DNA of 15,997 bases from assembly GCA_958407085.1 (NCBI GenBank), contig CATYHY010000018.1, positions 1 through 15,997 on the forward strand, in the 5' to 3' direction. Made by a program: the position numbers and the translations under genes. The notes below the pieces were generated by a model that was not told the origin of the DNA, did not search any database, and saw only the letters and a list, made by a program, of their open reading frames with translations. Origin of the DNA: an uncultured Collinsella sp. Its GTDB lineage: Bacteria; Actinomycetota; Coriobacteriia; Coriobacteriales; Coriobacteriaceae. This document shows, one piece after another, positions 7,146 through 14,877 of this stretch (its first letter is position 1; every line of letters starts with the position of its first letter).

Positions 7146-8144
7146 TTGGCACGATCTTCGGGTTTCTCCACAAATCTGAATACCAAGCGACAATCAACGG
7201 GTATGCGCCCGTTGATTGTTTTCAGCCTGATTTCGGTGTTGCTGCTCACGTTTTACATCCGCGAGGGCGAGGCAGGGCCGATTCATGCCGTGCGTTCGGG
7301 CGTAACGACGATTACCTCTCCGGTGCGCTTTGTGGGCTCGGCTGTGGCGGCTCCCTTCAATGCGATTGGCAACGTGTTCTCTAACCTAACGGCGTCGCAG
7401 GACACGCTCGACGAGCTCAAGAAGCAAAATGAGGAGCTGACCTCTAAGGTCGCCGAGCTTTCTGAGGCTCAAAAGACCGCTGAGCGTCTGGAGGGGCTGG
7501 TCGGCCTGCAGTCGACCTACAACCTCAAATCGACCGCAGCTCGTATCGTTGGTGCCTCGGGCGATGCCTGGACCTCGACCGTCACGATTGATAAGGGTTC
7601 TGCCGACGGGCTTACCATCAACATGCCTGTGACGAGTTCGGCCGGTGTTATCGGCCAGATCATCGAAGTCTCGGCCAAAACGTCCACCGTGCGCCTGATT
7701 GGCGACGAGAACTCCGGCGTATCCGCCATGGTGCAGGACACGCGCGCCCAGGGCATGCTGCAGGGTCAGGCTGACGGCACGCTGCGTCTTGAGTACGTGA
7801 GCGTCGACTCCGATGTTAAGGTTGGCGACATCATCGTGACCTCGGGCATCGGTGGCGTGTTCCCCAAGGGTCTACCGCTCGGCACCGTCTCGTCGGTTGA
7901 GAAATCGGCAAACGACGTGTACTACACCATTGTGGTGCGCGCTCAGACCACGGCCGAGAACAACGAGGAAGTGCTGGTCATCACCTCGCTGACCGACGAA
8001 CAATCGGCCTCGGATGAGGACGTGAGCACGGCCAACAGCACGCCGCAGGGAACGTCGCGCGACGCTGCGACCAAGACGAAGGACGAGAGCTCGGATGACA
8101 GTTCCGACACGTCCGAGACGACCGATTCTGGCTCGAGCGAATAG
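7146..8144 (+). CDS. mreC: Rod-shape-determining protein MreC
   Basis: A bitopic membrane protein of the elongasome that links MreB inside to PBP2 outside and activates the RodA-PBP2 pair. From the TTG at 7146 (332 aa): a short basic cytoplasmic segment, a membrane helix at about 22-38, and a coiled-coil region at about 83-120 (heptad-like DELKKQNEELTSKVAELSEA). The two-lobed beta domain spans about 130-280, with GASGDAWTSTVTIDKGS and the VGDIIVTSGIGGVFPKGLPLG signature. The last 49 residues (284-332) are a low-complexity tail rich in Ser, Thr and Asp/Glu, which many MreC proteins lack or have in shorter form. The start is set by AAAGGTGG (7130-7137), 8 bases upstream. The stop is followed directly by the SD of mreD. 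Confidence 0.96.
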   Translation: MARSSGFSTNLNTKRQSTGMRPLIVFSLISVLLLTFYIREGEAGPIHAVRSGVTTITSPVRFVGSAVAAPFNAIGNVFSNLTASQDTLDELKKQNEELTSKVAELSEAQKTAERLEGLVGLQSTYNLKSTAARIVGASGDAWTSTVTIDKGSADGLTINMPVTSSAGVIGQIIEVSAKTSTVRLIGDENSGVSAMVQDTRAQGMLQGQADGTLRLEYVSVDSDVKVGDIIVTSGIGGVFPKGLPLGTVSSVEKSANDVYYTIVVRAQTTAENNEEVLVITSLTDEQSASDEDVSTANSTPQGTSRDAATKTKDESSDDSSDTSETTDSGSSE

Positions 8145-8155
8145 GGGGCATGTCC

Positions 8156-8722
8156 ATGGATCTACACGAGCAGGGGATGAGCTCCCGTACGTTTGTGATC
8201 GCCGCCATCGTGTGCGTGCTGCTGCAGGCAGGCCTGGCACCGCAGATCTCCATTGCGGGCGGTCGCGTCAACTTCATGATTATCCTGGTGTGCCTAAGCG
8301 TGTTCTCGGGCGACCCGACCCGTGCCGTCGTGTGCGGTTTTTGCAGCGGCTTGTTTTATGACCTGTCCGCTGCCGTGCCGGTGGGCGTTATGTCGCTCCT
8401 GCTGACCGTGGGCTCTTTTGCCCTGGTGCACAGCGCCGTCGGTCAGACGGGCGGTACTCCGAGTGCGCGCGGCATCACCGTGGGCGCCTTTGCGCTCGTC
8501 ATTAATGTGATCTACAGCATCATCTTGCTGTTTATGGGTTTGGAGACGAGCTTTGTCGTGGCGATCTTTGGGCATGCGTTGCCGTCTTCGATCCTGACGG
8601 GTCTGGTTGCCATTCCGTTTTTGATGTCCGGCGTCGTGCCGCAGTCCGGCTATGGATTCTCCGCACGTGGCGGACGCCAGACGGGTATGCGCTTTAAGCC
8701 CAAGACCCGCAAGCTCAAATAG
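8156..8722 (+). CDS. mreD: Rod-shape-determining protein MreD
   Basis: A small polytopic membrane protein that partners MreC in the elongasome. It has 188 aa from the ATG at 8156. About five or six hydrophobic helices are visible: about 11-30, 37-55, 60-95 (two helices around GFCSGLFYDL), 105-125 and 135-160. The conserved G-x-x-x-GL-x-x-D pattern typical of MreD appears as CGFCSGLFYDL. The C-terminus is basic (KPKTRKLK) and should be cytoplasmic. ATG 8150 is in frame but only one base from the GGGGG SD (8144-8148); ATG 8156 gives a 7-base spacer and is preferred. It lies 11 bases after mreC and 13 bases before mrdA. Confidence 0.9.
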   Translation: MDLHEQGMSSRTFVIAAIVCVLLQAGLAPQISIAGGRVNFMIILVCLSVFSGDPTRAVVCGFCSGLFYDLSAAVPVGVMSLLLTVGSFALVHSAVGQTGGTPSARGITVGAFALVINVIYSIILLFMGLETSFVVAIFGHALPSSILTGLVAIPFLMSGVVPQSGYGFSARGGRQTGMRFKPKTRKLK

Positions 8723-8735
8723 GGGAGGCCCGTAG

Positions 8736-10805
8736 ATGTCTTCCCAGATGACGGTTATTATCGCCGGTATCGTGCTGGTTGTGGCCATCGTGGTCGCGCT
8801 GGTCGTCATGCGTCGTGGCGATTCCCGTTTTACCTACGATACGCAGCATGGAACGGCCCCGCGCGCCACCGAGGGCGAGGGCAATACCGCGTCGACCGCC
8901 TTTAAGGGCCGCTTTTCCATCCTCACCACGGGTGTGGGCGCGATGTTTGCGGCGCTTGCCGTCAAGCTGTGGGGCATGCAGATGGTCTCATCGGACTATT
9001 ACGAGAAGCAGGCCAATAGTAATCAGACTCGCACCGTTACAACACCCGCTGTGCGCGGTCGCATCCTCGACCGCAATGGCGTGGCGCTTGTCCAGAACCG
9101 TCCCTCACTTGCTGTCGTGGCCTACCGCGACCTTGCCGAGGATGAGGTTCTGGTTCGCCATCTTGCCAACGTGCTTGGAATGCCTTACGTGGCGGTCCTT
9201 CGTAATATTCAGGACAATACAGAGGGCGCTCAGAGCCTGCATACCATCGCGACGGACGTCCGTCGCTCCACGGTTGCCTATATTCAGGAGCATGCCGGCG
9301 AGTTCCCGGGCGTCAAGATTGCCGAGCGTACCGAGCGCCAGTATCCATATGGCGAGACGGCATGCCATATCTTGGGCTATACCGGCACCATTACCTCCGA
9401 GCAGCTCGAGGCCCAGAATAAGAAAACCTCTGGCGATGATGATGCTTCTGCTGGCAAGATTACGTACCAGTCGGGCGATATCGTGGGCCAGGCGGGCGTT
9501 GAGAGCTACTACGAAAACCTGCTGCAGGGTATTCGTGGCGAGCAGACCGTCAAGGTCGATGCCTCGGGCAATGTGACCGGTCAGGCCGGCGCCGTGCCCG
9601 CGAAGGCCGGCTCTGACATTAAGCTCACGCTCGACCTTAAGATCCAGCAGGCCTGCGAGACGGCGCTGGCGAGCGCTATCGAGCTTGCCAAGACCACTGG
9701 CTACAGCAATGCCGGCAACGGCGCTGTAGTGTGTCTCGATCCCAACAATGGCGAGATCCTGGGCATGGCGAGCCAGCCCAAGTTCGATCCGTCCGTCTTT
9801 ATCGGCGGCGTCTCAAATGACGTGTGGACCGAGCTCAATGATGACAAGGGTTCGCACCCGCTGCTCAACCGCGCCATTAGCGGACAGTACATGTCGGCCT
9901 CGACCATCAAGCCGCTCTCGGCACTGGCCGGTCTTGAGTTTGGAACCTACACTTCAACGCAGACAACCAACTGCACGGGTTATTGGACGGGTCTGGGCAA
10001 GTCGTGGGGCAAGTACTGCTGGCTGCATTCCGGCCACGGCACCATGACGCTGCAGTCGGGTATCGCCAACTCTTGCGACCCCGTCTTCTACGACATGGGC
10101 AAGGCGTTCTTCTATGACGAGCAACATCCCGAGGGCCTGCAGGAGGTCTTTCGTCGCTGGGGTCTAGGCAAGACCTGCGGTATCGATCTGCCGAGTGAGG
10201 GCGCGGGTCGTATTCCCGATGCCGAGTGGAAAGAGTCGTACTTCACCGACGCCTCTGCCGAGGACCGCAAGTGGAATGCCGGCGATATGACCAACATTGC
10301 CATCGGCCAGGGCGACATCCTGGTGACGCCCCTGCAGATGGCGTGTGCCTATATGGGTCTTGCCAACGGCGGCAAACAGTACGTGCCTCACGTGTTTTTG
10401 TCTGCCGTGTCGCGCGATGGCGACGGCGATGCCTATAAGTACAACGGCAAGGGCAAGAAGAAGCGCCTGGAGGCCAAGATCAACAGCGATTCGGATTTGG
10501 CTCTTGTTCGCAACGGCATGCACGACGTGATTTACACGGCATCGACGTCCCTGGCGGCTCACTTTGGCACCCTGACGCCGCAGGTATACGGCAAGTCGGG
10601 CACGGGCGAGAAAAGCGGTGAGGACGAATACGCGTGGTTCTGCGCCTATGCACCGGCCGATGACCCCAAGTATGTCATCGCTACTGTCCTGGAGCAGGGC
10701 GGCGGCGGCTCAGATACCGCGATGCATGTCGTGCGCGACGTGCTCGGTGTGATTTATGACGAGCCCGATACCTCTTCGGCCTCGGGCGATTCTTCGGTTC
10801 GATAG
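8736..10805 (+). CDS. mrdA: Penicillin-binding protein 2 (class B elongasome transpeptidase)
   Basis: The DD-transpeptidase that cross-links new side-wall peptidoglycan with RodA. In 689 aa: a first membrane helix at about 6-24, a 35-residue polar loop, and a second helix at about 60-78. The PBP dimer domain starts with RGRILDRNG (107-115), followed by the transpeptidase domain. The active-site motifs are S389-T-I-K392, S446-C-D448 and K620-S-G622. The first helix is extra to the usual single anchor. The start is firm: AGGGGAGG (8721-8728) is 7 bases before ATG 8736, and no in-frame start with an SD lies between the helices. C413, C428, H434 and C447 match the spacing of a zinc site known in Gram-negative PBP2. 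The neighbours mreD and rodA identify it as PBP2 rather than the division protein PBP3. The stop overlaps the rodA SD. Confidence 0.95.
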   Translation: MSSQMTVIIAGIVLVVAIVVALVVMRRGDSRFTYDTQHGTAPRATEGEGNTASTAFKGRFSILTTGVGAMFAALAVKLWGMQMVSSDYYEKQANSNQTRTVTTPAVRGRILDRNGVALVQNRPSLAVVAYRDLAEDEVLVRHLANVLGMPYVAVLRNIQDNTEGAQSLHTIATDVRRSTVAYIQEHAGEFPGVKIAERTERQYPYGETACHILGYTGTITSEQLEAQNKKTSGDDDASAGKITYQSGDIVGQAGVESYYENLLQGIRGEQTVKVDASGNVTGQAGAVPAKAGSDIKLTLDLKIQQACETALASAIELAKTTGYSNAGNGAVVCLDPNNGEILGMASQPKFDPSVFIGGVSNDVWTELNDDKGSHPLLNRAISGQYMSASTIKPLSALAGLEFGTYTSTQTTNCTGYWTGLGKSWGKYCWLHSGHGTMTLQSGIANSCDPVFYDMGKAFFYDEQHPEGLQEVFRRWGLGKTCGIDLPSEGAGRIPDAEWKESYFTDASAEDRKWNAGDMTNIAIGQGDILVTPLQMACAYMGLANGGKQYVPHVFLSAVSRDGDGDAYKYNGKGKKKRLEAKINSDSDLALVRNGMHDVIYTASTSLAAHFGTLTPQVYGKSGTGEKSGEDEYAWFCAYAPADDPKYVIATVLEQGGGGSDTAMHVVRDVLGVIYDEPDTSSASGDSSVR

Positions 10806-10814
10806 GAGGTTGCG

Positions 10815-12041
10815 ATGGATTTTTCTCCGGCGGATCTGTTCCGTTCAACCAAGACCGGCTCTCGCAGCAGCCTGGACCGCGTCAACAAGCAACTTTCGGC
10901 CTCGCGCGGCACGTTTCGCCAAAAGGTGCATATCGGTGTGCTCGTGGCTACAGTGGCGCTCGTCGCCTACGGTGCCATCATTATCTGGTCGGCTTCGCAG
11001 TTTAAGGCCGATGCCTCGTTCTCACGCCATCTGCTGGGAATTGGCATCGGTGCGGTGCTGGCGGTGCTGGTCTGGCGTACCGATCTGCGCGGTATTTCCA
11101 ATTTCTCGACGGCGTTGCTCGTCATCGACCTGATCGTGATCTTCTCGCCCAAGATTCCTGGTCTGTCCTATACGGGCGGTCTGGGCATGACGGGCTGGAT
11201 CAAGATTCCCGGTATCGGCTTGACATTCCAGCCGGTTGAGCTTGCCAAGCTCATCACCATCTTCTTTATTGCTACGCTTGGCTCGCAGTATAACGGTCGC
11301 ATCGATACCGTTCGCGACTACGTCAAGCTCTGCGGCATGCTGTCCATTCCGTTTTTGGCCGTCGTTGCCATGGGCGACCTGGGCTCGGGCCTGGTCGTGC
11401 TGGTTTCGGGCGCCATCGTCATTTGTATGAGCGGTGCACGCCGCGAATGGGTGCTGTCGACCCTGGCCCTGCTCGTGGGCTTGGTGGCCCTCGTTCTGGC
11501 GCTCGATTCGGTCTTTGATTCGTTGCTCGGCCACGATGTGCTCATCAAGCAGTATCAGATGAACCGTCTGACGGTCTTTATCGACCCCGATAATGCCGAT
11601 TCGGACGATGCCTACAACCTGCAGCAGTCGCTTATCGCCGTTGGCTCGGGCGGCTTCTTTGGTAAGGGTTTGGGCCATGCGACGCAGTCGGCCGGCGGCT
11701 TTCTGCCTGAGTTCCACACCGACTTCGTCTTCGCCTTTTTGTCCGAGACCTTTGGTTTTTGCGGTTCCTTTTTTCTCTTGTGCCTCTACGTGCTGCTGAT
11801 CTTTTCGACGATTCGCGTCGCCTTTAAGTGTGAGTCGCTGTTCCTGCGTCTGTCGTGCGTAGGTATCGTCGGCATGTGGGCATTCCAGACCTTCGAGAAC
11901 ATCGGCATGTGCATCGGCATGATGCCGATTACCGGTATTCCGCTACCGTTTATTAGCTTTGGTTCGTCTTCGATGATGATCCAGCTGCTGACGGTGGGTA
12001 TCGTACAATCCATATGGCGGCATCGTTCGGGCGCCGCGTAA
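10815..12041 (+). CDS. rodA: Rod-shape-determining glycosyltransferase RodA (SEDS family)
   Basis: A membrane peptidoglycan polymerase that extends glycan strands from lipid II and works as a pair with PBP2. The 408-aa protein has a basic cytoplasmic N-terminus (about 1-35) and about ten membrane helices. SEDS landmarks are FQPVELAK at 138-145, with E142 at the position of E. coli Glu114, a GDLGSGLVVL helix, and the LPEFHTDFVFAFLSE loop with the catalytic-site Asp303. The C-terminal ITGIPLPFISFGSSSMM signature is also present. The usual FQPSE motif has Val141 for Ser. AGGAGGT (10804-10810) is a consensus SD 4 bases upstream of ATG 10815 and overlaps the mrdA stop, so the two genes are probably translationally linked. 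The pairing with PBP2 separates it from FtsW. Confidence 0.95.
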   Translation: MDFSPADLFRSTKTGSRSSLDRVNKQLSASRGTFRQKVHIGVLVATVALVAYGAIIIWSASQFKADASFSRHLLGIGIGAVLAVLVWRTDLRGISNFSTALLVIDLIVIFSPKIPGLSYTGGLGMTGWIKIPGIGLTFQPVELAKLITIFFIATLGSQYNGRIDTVRDYVKLCGMLSIPFLAVVAMGDLGSGLVVLVSGAIVICMSGARREWVLSTLALLVGLVALVLALDSVFDSLLGHDVLIKQYQMNRLTVFIDPDNADSDDAYNLQQSLIAVGSGGFFGKGLGHATQSAGGFLPEFHTDFVFAFLSETFGFCGSFFLLCLYVLLIFSTIRVAFKCESLFLRLSCVGIVGMWAFQTFENIGMCIGMMPITGIPLPFISFGSSSMMIQLLTVGIVQSIWRHRSGAA

Positions 12042-12059
12042 CCGCTGGAGGGGTTTGCT

Positions 12060-12989
12060 ATGAAAATTCCCGTAGATAAGCTGACCCGCGCTTTTAAGAT
12101 GGGCGCGTCCGTTAAGAAGGATTCCGATACGCCGGTGCGCGTCTCGGTCTATCTGGATTCGTCCGCCTCGCGCTTTCTGGCCGAGACGGTGCGTGACGCC
12201 TTTGTGCCGCAGACGACCTCGGGCATTGTGCGCGTCGAGCGTCTGGGGGAGGAGCGAATTGCTCCAAAGACCGATACCGATGTGGTACTGGTGCTCTCGT
12301 GTGGTTCCGACCGCTTGGAGAGTGCCGTGCAGGAGCTCGTGATCGCCGGTGCGCCCGTGTGCGTGCTTGCCGAGTCTGCTGTGGAGGTGCCGTTTATCGA
12401 GGAGTCCACGCCCATGCTCGGCGTGGTAGCGGCAACCGATAAGACGTATCTGCTCGAGACGCTTGCCCGCTGGACTCTCGATCGCACCGACAAGGAAACG
12501 GCCTTTGCGGCGAACTTTGCCTTCATGCGCATCGCGGCGGCCAATCGTATCATCACCTCGTGCGCGCTCACCAATATGGCGACCGGTGCGCTGGTGTTTT
12601 TGCCGGGCGCCGATTATCCCGTTATGGCGCTGGCGCAGGTGGGCATGCTCTTTGAGCTCGCTGCCGTCTTTGGACGCGGCATTAAGCCCGAGCGCGGCTA
12701 CGAGGTCGCGGGCGTGCTTGCCGGCGGTCTTGTGATCCGCGCGGTCACCCGCGCGCTCGTCAAGCAGACGCCGCATATTGGGTTTGCCGTCAAGGCGCTC
12801 ACTGCTGCCGCGGGCACCTATGGCATGGGCCGTGCGCTCGTTTCGCTCTACGAGCGCGATGTCGACTACAGCCGTGCCAACGAGGTGGTCACTGCCACGT
12901 TCTCCCGCGTTCGCGATCTGGTGACCACGGTCGCGGGCGCTACTCGTCCCATGGCGTCCTATCAGGACGCATCAGATCTCGCTGCTTAG
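12060..12989 (+). CDS. DUF697-type protein, function unknown
   Basis: A 309-aa protein. The C-terminal half (about 155-272) resembles DUF697, the helical, partly membrane-associated domain found in YcjF and behind some GTPase domains. It contains the segments TSCALTNMATGALVFLPGADYP, GYEVAGVLAGGLVIRAVTRALVK, TPHIGFAVKALTA and GTYGMGRALVSLYE, with G252-T253 in the typical GT-x-x-x-G turn. The N-terminal 140 residues form an alternating hydrophobic alpha/beta pattern (VRVSVYLD, DVVLVLSCG, GAPVCVLA) like a Rossmann or GTPase core. However, I see no GxxxxGKS/T P-loop and no NKxD. It is either a degenerate GTPase-like domain or unrelated. GGAGGGG (12047-12053) is 6 bases upstream of the ATG. It sits 18 bases after rodA and 10 before the radical SAM gene, so it probably shares the operon. 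A link to wall elongation is inference from position only. Confidence 0.82.
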   Translation: MKIPVDKLTRAFKMGASVKKDSDTPVRVSVYLDSSASRFLAETVRDAFVPQTTSGIVRVERLGEERIAPKTDTDVVLVLSCGSDRLESAVQELVIAGAPVCVLAESAVEVPFIEESTPMLGVVAATDKTYLLETLARWTLDRTDKETAFAANFAFMRIAAANRIITSCALTNMATGALVFLPGADYPVMALAQVGMLFELAAVFGRGIKPERGYEVAGVLAGGLVIRAVTRALVKQTPHIGFAVKALTAAAGTYGMGRALVSLYERDVDYSRANEVVTATFSRVRDLVTTVAGATRPMASYQDASDLAA

Positions 12990-12999
12990 GGGTTTTCCG

Positions 13000-14877
13000 T
13001 TGCGCGTTGCATACCAAGACTGTTTTCATTTAATTGAGCCGCTGCTCGCCAAGGTCGAGAAGCCGAGCCGCTATATCGATCACGAGTGGGGTACGCTTTC
13101 CAAGGCCGATGCCGACTACCGTTGCTGCCTGATCTACCCGGATGTGTACGAGGTTGGTCTGCCCAACCAGGGCATCGCCATCCTCTACAACATCCTTAAC
13201 CAGGCCGAGGGCATCTCCTGCGAGCGCGGCTATGTGCCGTGGCCAGATATGGGTGACGCCATGCGCGAGGCGGGCATTCCGCTGCTGTCGCTCGAGGGTG
13301 CAGCGCCGGTCGCTTCGTTTGATATTGTCGGCTTGCATGTTCCGCACGAGATGGCGGTGACGAACTTCCTCGAGGCACTCGACCTCGCTGGTATTCCACT
13401 GTTGGCGGCCGACCGAGGCGAAGACGACCCCATCATCATCGCCGGCGGTCCCTCGGTGTACAACCCCGAGCCGTACGCGGCCTTCTTCGATGCCGTCCTC
13501 ATCGGTGAGGGAGAGGAATCGCTGCTCGAGACCTGCCAGCTGCATCGTCGCCTGCGTGACGAAGGAGTCCCGCGCGCGCAGATTGTCGAGCAGCTTGCAT
13601 CCATTGCCGGCAACTACGTGCCGTCGCTCTATGAGGTGCGTCACGACGTGCCCTGCTCGCCGCACGGCTACACCGTGCCGCGTGAGGGTAAGGATGCGCC
13701 GACTGTGGTCTACAAGCGCGTCGTCGAGGATTTCGGCGCCACGAATCCGCTGTCGCAGTCGTGCGTGCCCTATGCGCAGCTGGTTCACGACCGCCTGTCT
13801 ATCGAGATCCTGCGCGGCTGTGCCCGCGGCTGTCGTTTTTGCCAGGCTGGCATGACGTATCGCCCGGTGCGCGAGCGCTCGGCCGACCAGATCGTCTCGT
13901 CGGTGATTCAGGGTCTGGAAAAGACTGGCTATGACGAGGTGTCGCTGACCTCGCTCTCCACGACCGACCACTCCTGCATTCGCGACGTGCTCGGCAGGCT
14001 CAACCGTCGCCTGGAGGATACGGGTATTCGCGTGTCTATTCCGTCGCAGCGCCTGGATTCGTTTGGCGTGGATATGGCCGAGTCGGTTGCCGGCGAAAAG
14101 AAGGGCGGCCTGACGTTCGCGCCCGAGGCCGGCAGCCAGCGCATGCGCGACATCATTAACAAAAACGTGACCGAGGAGGACCTGGACCGTGCGGCCAAGG
14201 CGGCCTTCGAGGCCGGCTGGAACCGCATGAAGCTCTACTTTATGATGGGCCTTCCCGGCGAGCGCGACGAGGACATCGTGGCCATCGCCAATCTGGCCGA
14301 TCACGTGCTGGAGCTCGGTCGTTCCGTGGTGCCCAAGGCTCGTCGCGGCTCGATCTCGGTGTCCATCTCGGTCTCGGTCTTTATCCCCAAGGCTGCCACG
14401 CCGTTCCAGTGGTGCCCGCAGCTCGACTACGACGACGTCAAGCGTCGCCAGAAGCTGCTCATCACGAGCGTTCGCAACCGTGCCGTCCGCGTGCATTACC
14501 ACGATGCCGAGACCTCGCTCATCGAGGCCGCGCTTTCCCGCGCCGGTCGTGACATGACGCCCGTCATCATCGATGCTTGGCGCTCGGGCTCTCGCTTTGA
14601 CGCCTGGGTAGAGCATTTCTCGCTCGATAACTGGAAGGAAGCTGCTGCCAAAAACGGCATCGACCTCAATGAGCTCGTGCACCTGCCCTACGAGTTGGAC
14701 TGGCGCCTGCCGTGGGAGCACGTGAGCCCCGGCTGCACGCGCGGCTTCCTCGAGCGCGAGTACCGTCGCTCGCTCGAGGGCGTCACGACTCCCGACTGTA
14801 CCCGCACGTCGTGCACCGGCTGCGGGATCTGCCCCACGCTCCACGCCAAGAATGTATTGATGGGTGATCGCGCATGA
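13000..14877 (+). CDS. B12-binding-type radical SAM protein (TIGR03960-like)
   Basis: An iron-sulfur enzyme of the radical SAM superfamily; the reaction is not known to me. In 625 aa, the N-terminal region (about 30-200) resembles a cobalamin-binding-like domain, with YPDVYEVGLPNQGIAILYNILN and GGPSVYNPEPYAAFFDAVLIGEGEE, but lacks a DxHxxG cobalamin ligand motif. The radical SAM core holds the 4Fe-4S motif C274-x3-C278-x2-C281. Downstream are LTSLSTTDHS and MMGLPGERDED. A C-terminal cysteine cluster, C600-x4-C605-x2-C608-x2-C611, could bind another cluster or zinc. The TTG start has AGGGG (12988-12992) 7 bases upstream, overlapping the stop of the gene before. The stop overlaps the start of the DUF2344 gene by four bases (ATGA), which fits the known pairing of these two families. 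Confidence 0.92.
   Translation: MRVAYQDCFHLIEPLLAKVEKPSRYIDHEWGTLSKADADYRCCLIYPDVYEVGLPNQGIAILYNILNQAEGISCERGYVPWPDMGDAMREAGIPLLSLEGAAPVASFDIVGLHVPHEMAVTNFLEALDLAGIPLLAADRGEDDPIIIAGGPSVYNPEPYAAFFDAVLIGEGEESLLETCQLHRRLRDEGVPRAQIVEQLASIAGNYVPSLYEVRHDVPCSPHGYTVPREGKDAPTVVYKRVVEDFGATNPLSQSCVPYAQLVHDRLSIEILRGCARGCRFCQAGMTYRPVRERSADQIVSSVIQGLEKTGYDEVSLTSLSTTDHSCIRDVLGRLNRRLEDTGIRVSIPSQRLDSFGVDMAESVAGEKKGGLTFAPEAGSQRMRDIINKNVTEEDLDRAAKAAFEAGWNRMKLYFMMGLPGERDEDIVAIANLADHVLELGRSVVPKARRGSISVSISVSVFIPKAATPFQWCPQLDYDDVKRRQKLLITSVRNRAVRVHYHDAETSLIEAALSRAGRDMTPVIIDAWRSGSRFDAWVEHFSLDNWKEAAAKNGIDLNELVHLPYELDWRLPWEHVSPGCTRGFLEREYRRSLEGVTTPDCTRTSCTGCGICPTLHAKNVLMGDRA

Noticed and set aside
6069..7193. Antisense frame of 374 codons spanning mreB
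   Set aside because: The sense strand is an unmistakable MreB; the antisense product is an Asp/His/Gly-rich artefact of the same codon bias.
8150..8155. ATG at 8150 as the mreD start
   Set aside because: It is one base from the SD; ATG 8156 has the right spacing.
11226..11249. RodA FQPVE in place of FQPSE as a functional anomaly
   Set aside because: This Ser position varies in SEDS proteins of other lineages; the key Glu142 and Asp303 are present.
13030..14844. Antisense frame of 604 codons opposite the radical SAM gene
   Set aside because: A shadow of strongly biased third positions; no motifs, while the sense frame has the CxxxCxxC cluster and operon-type spacing.
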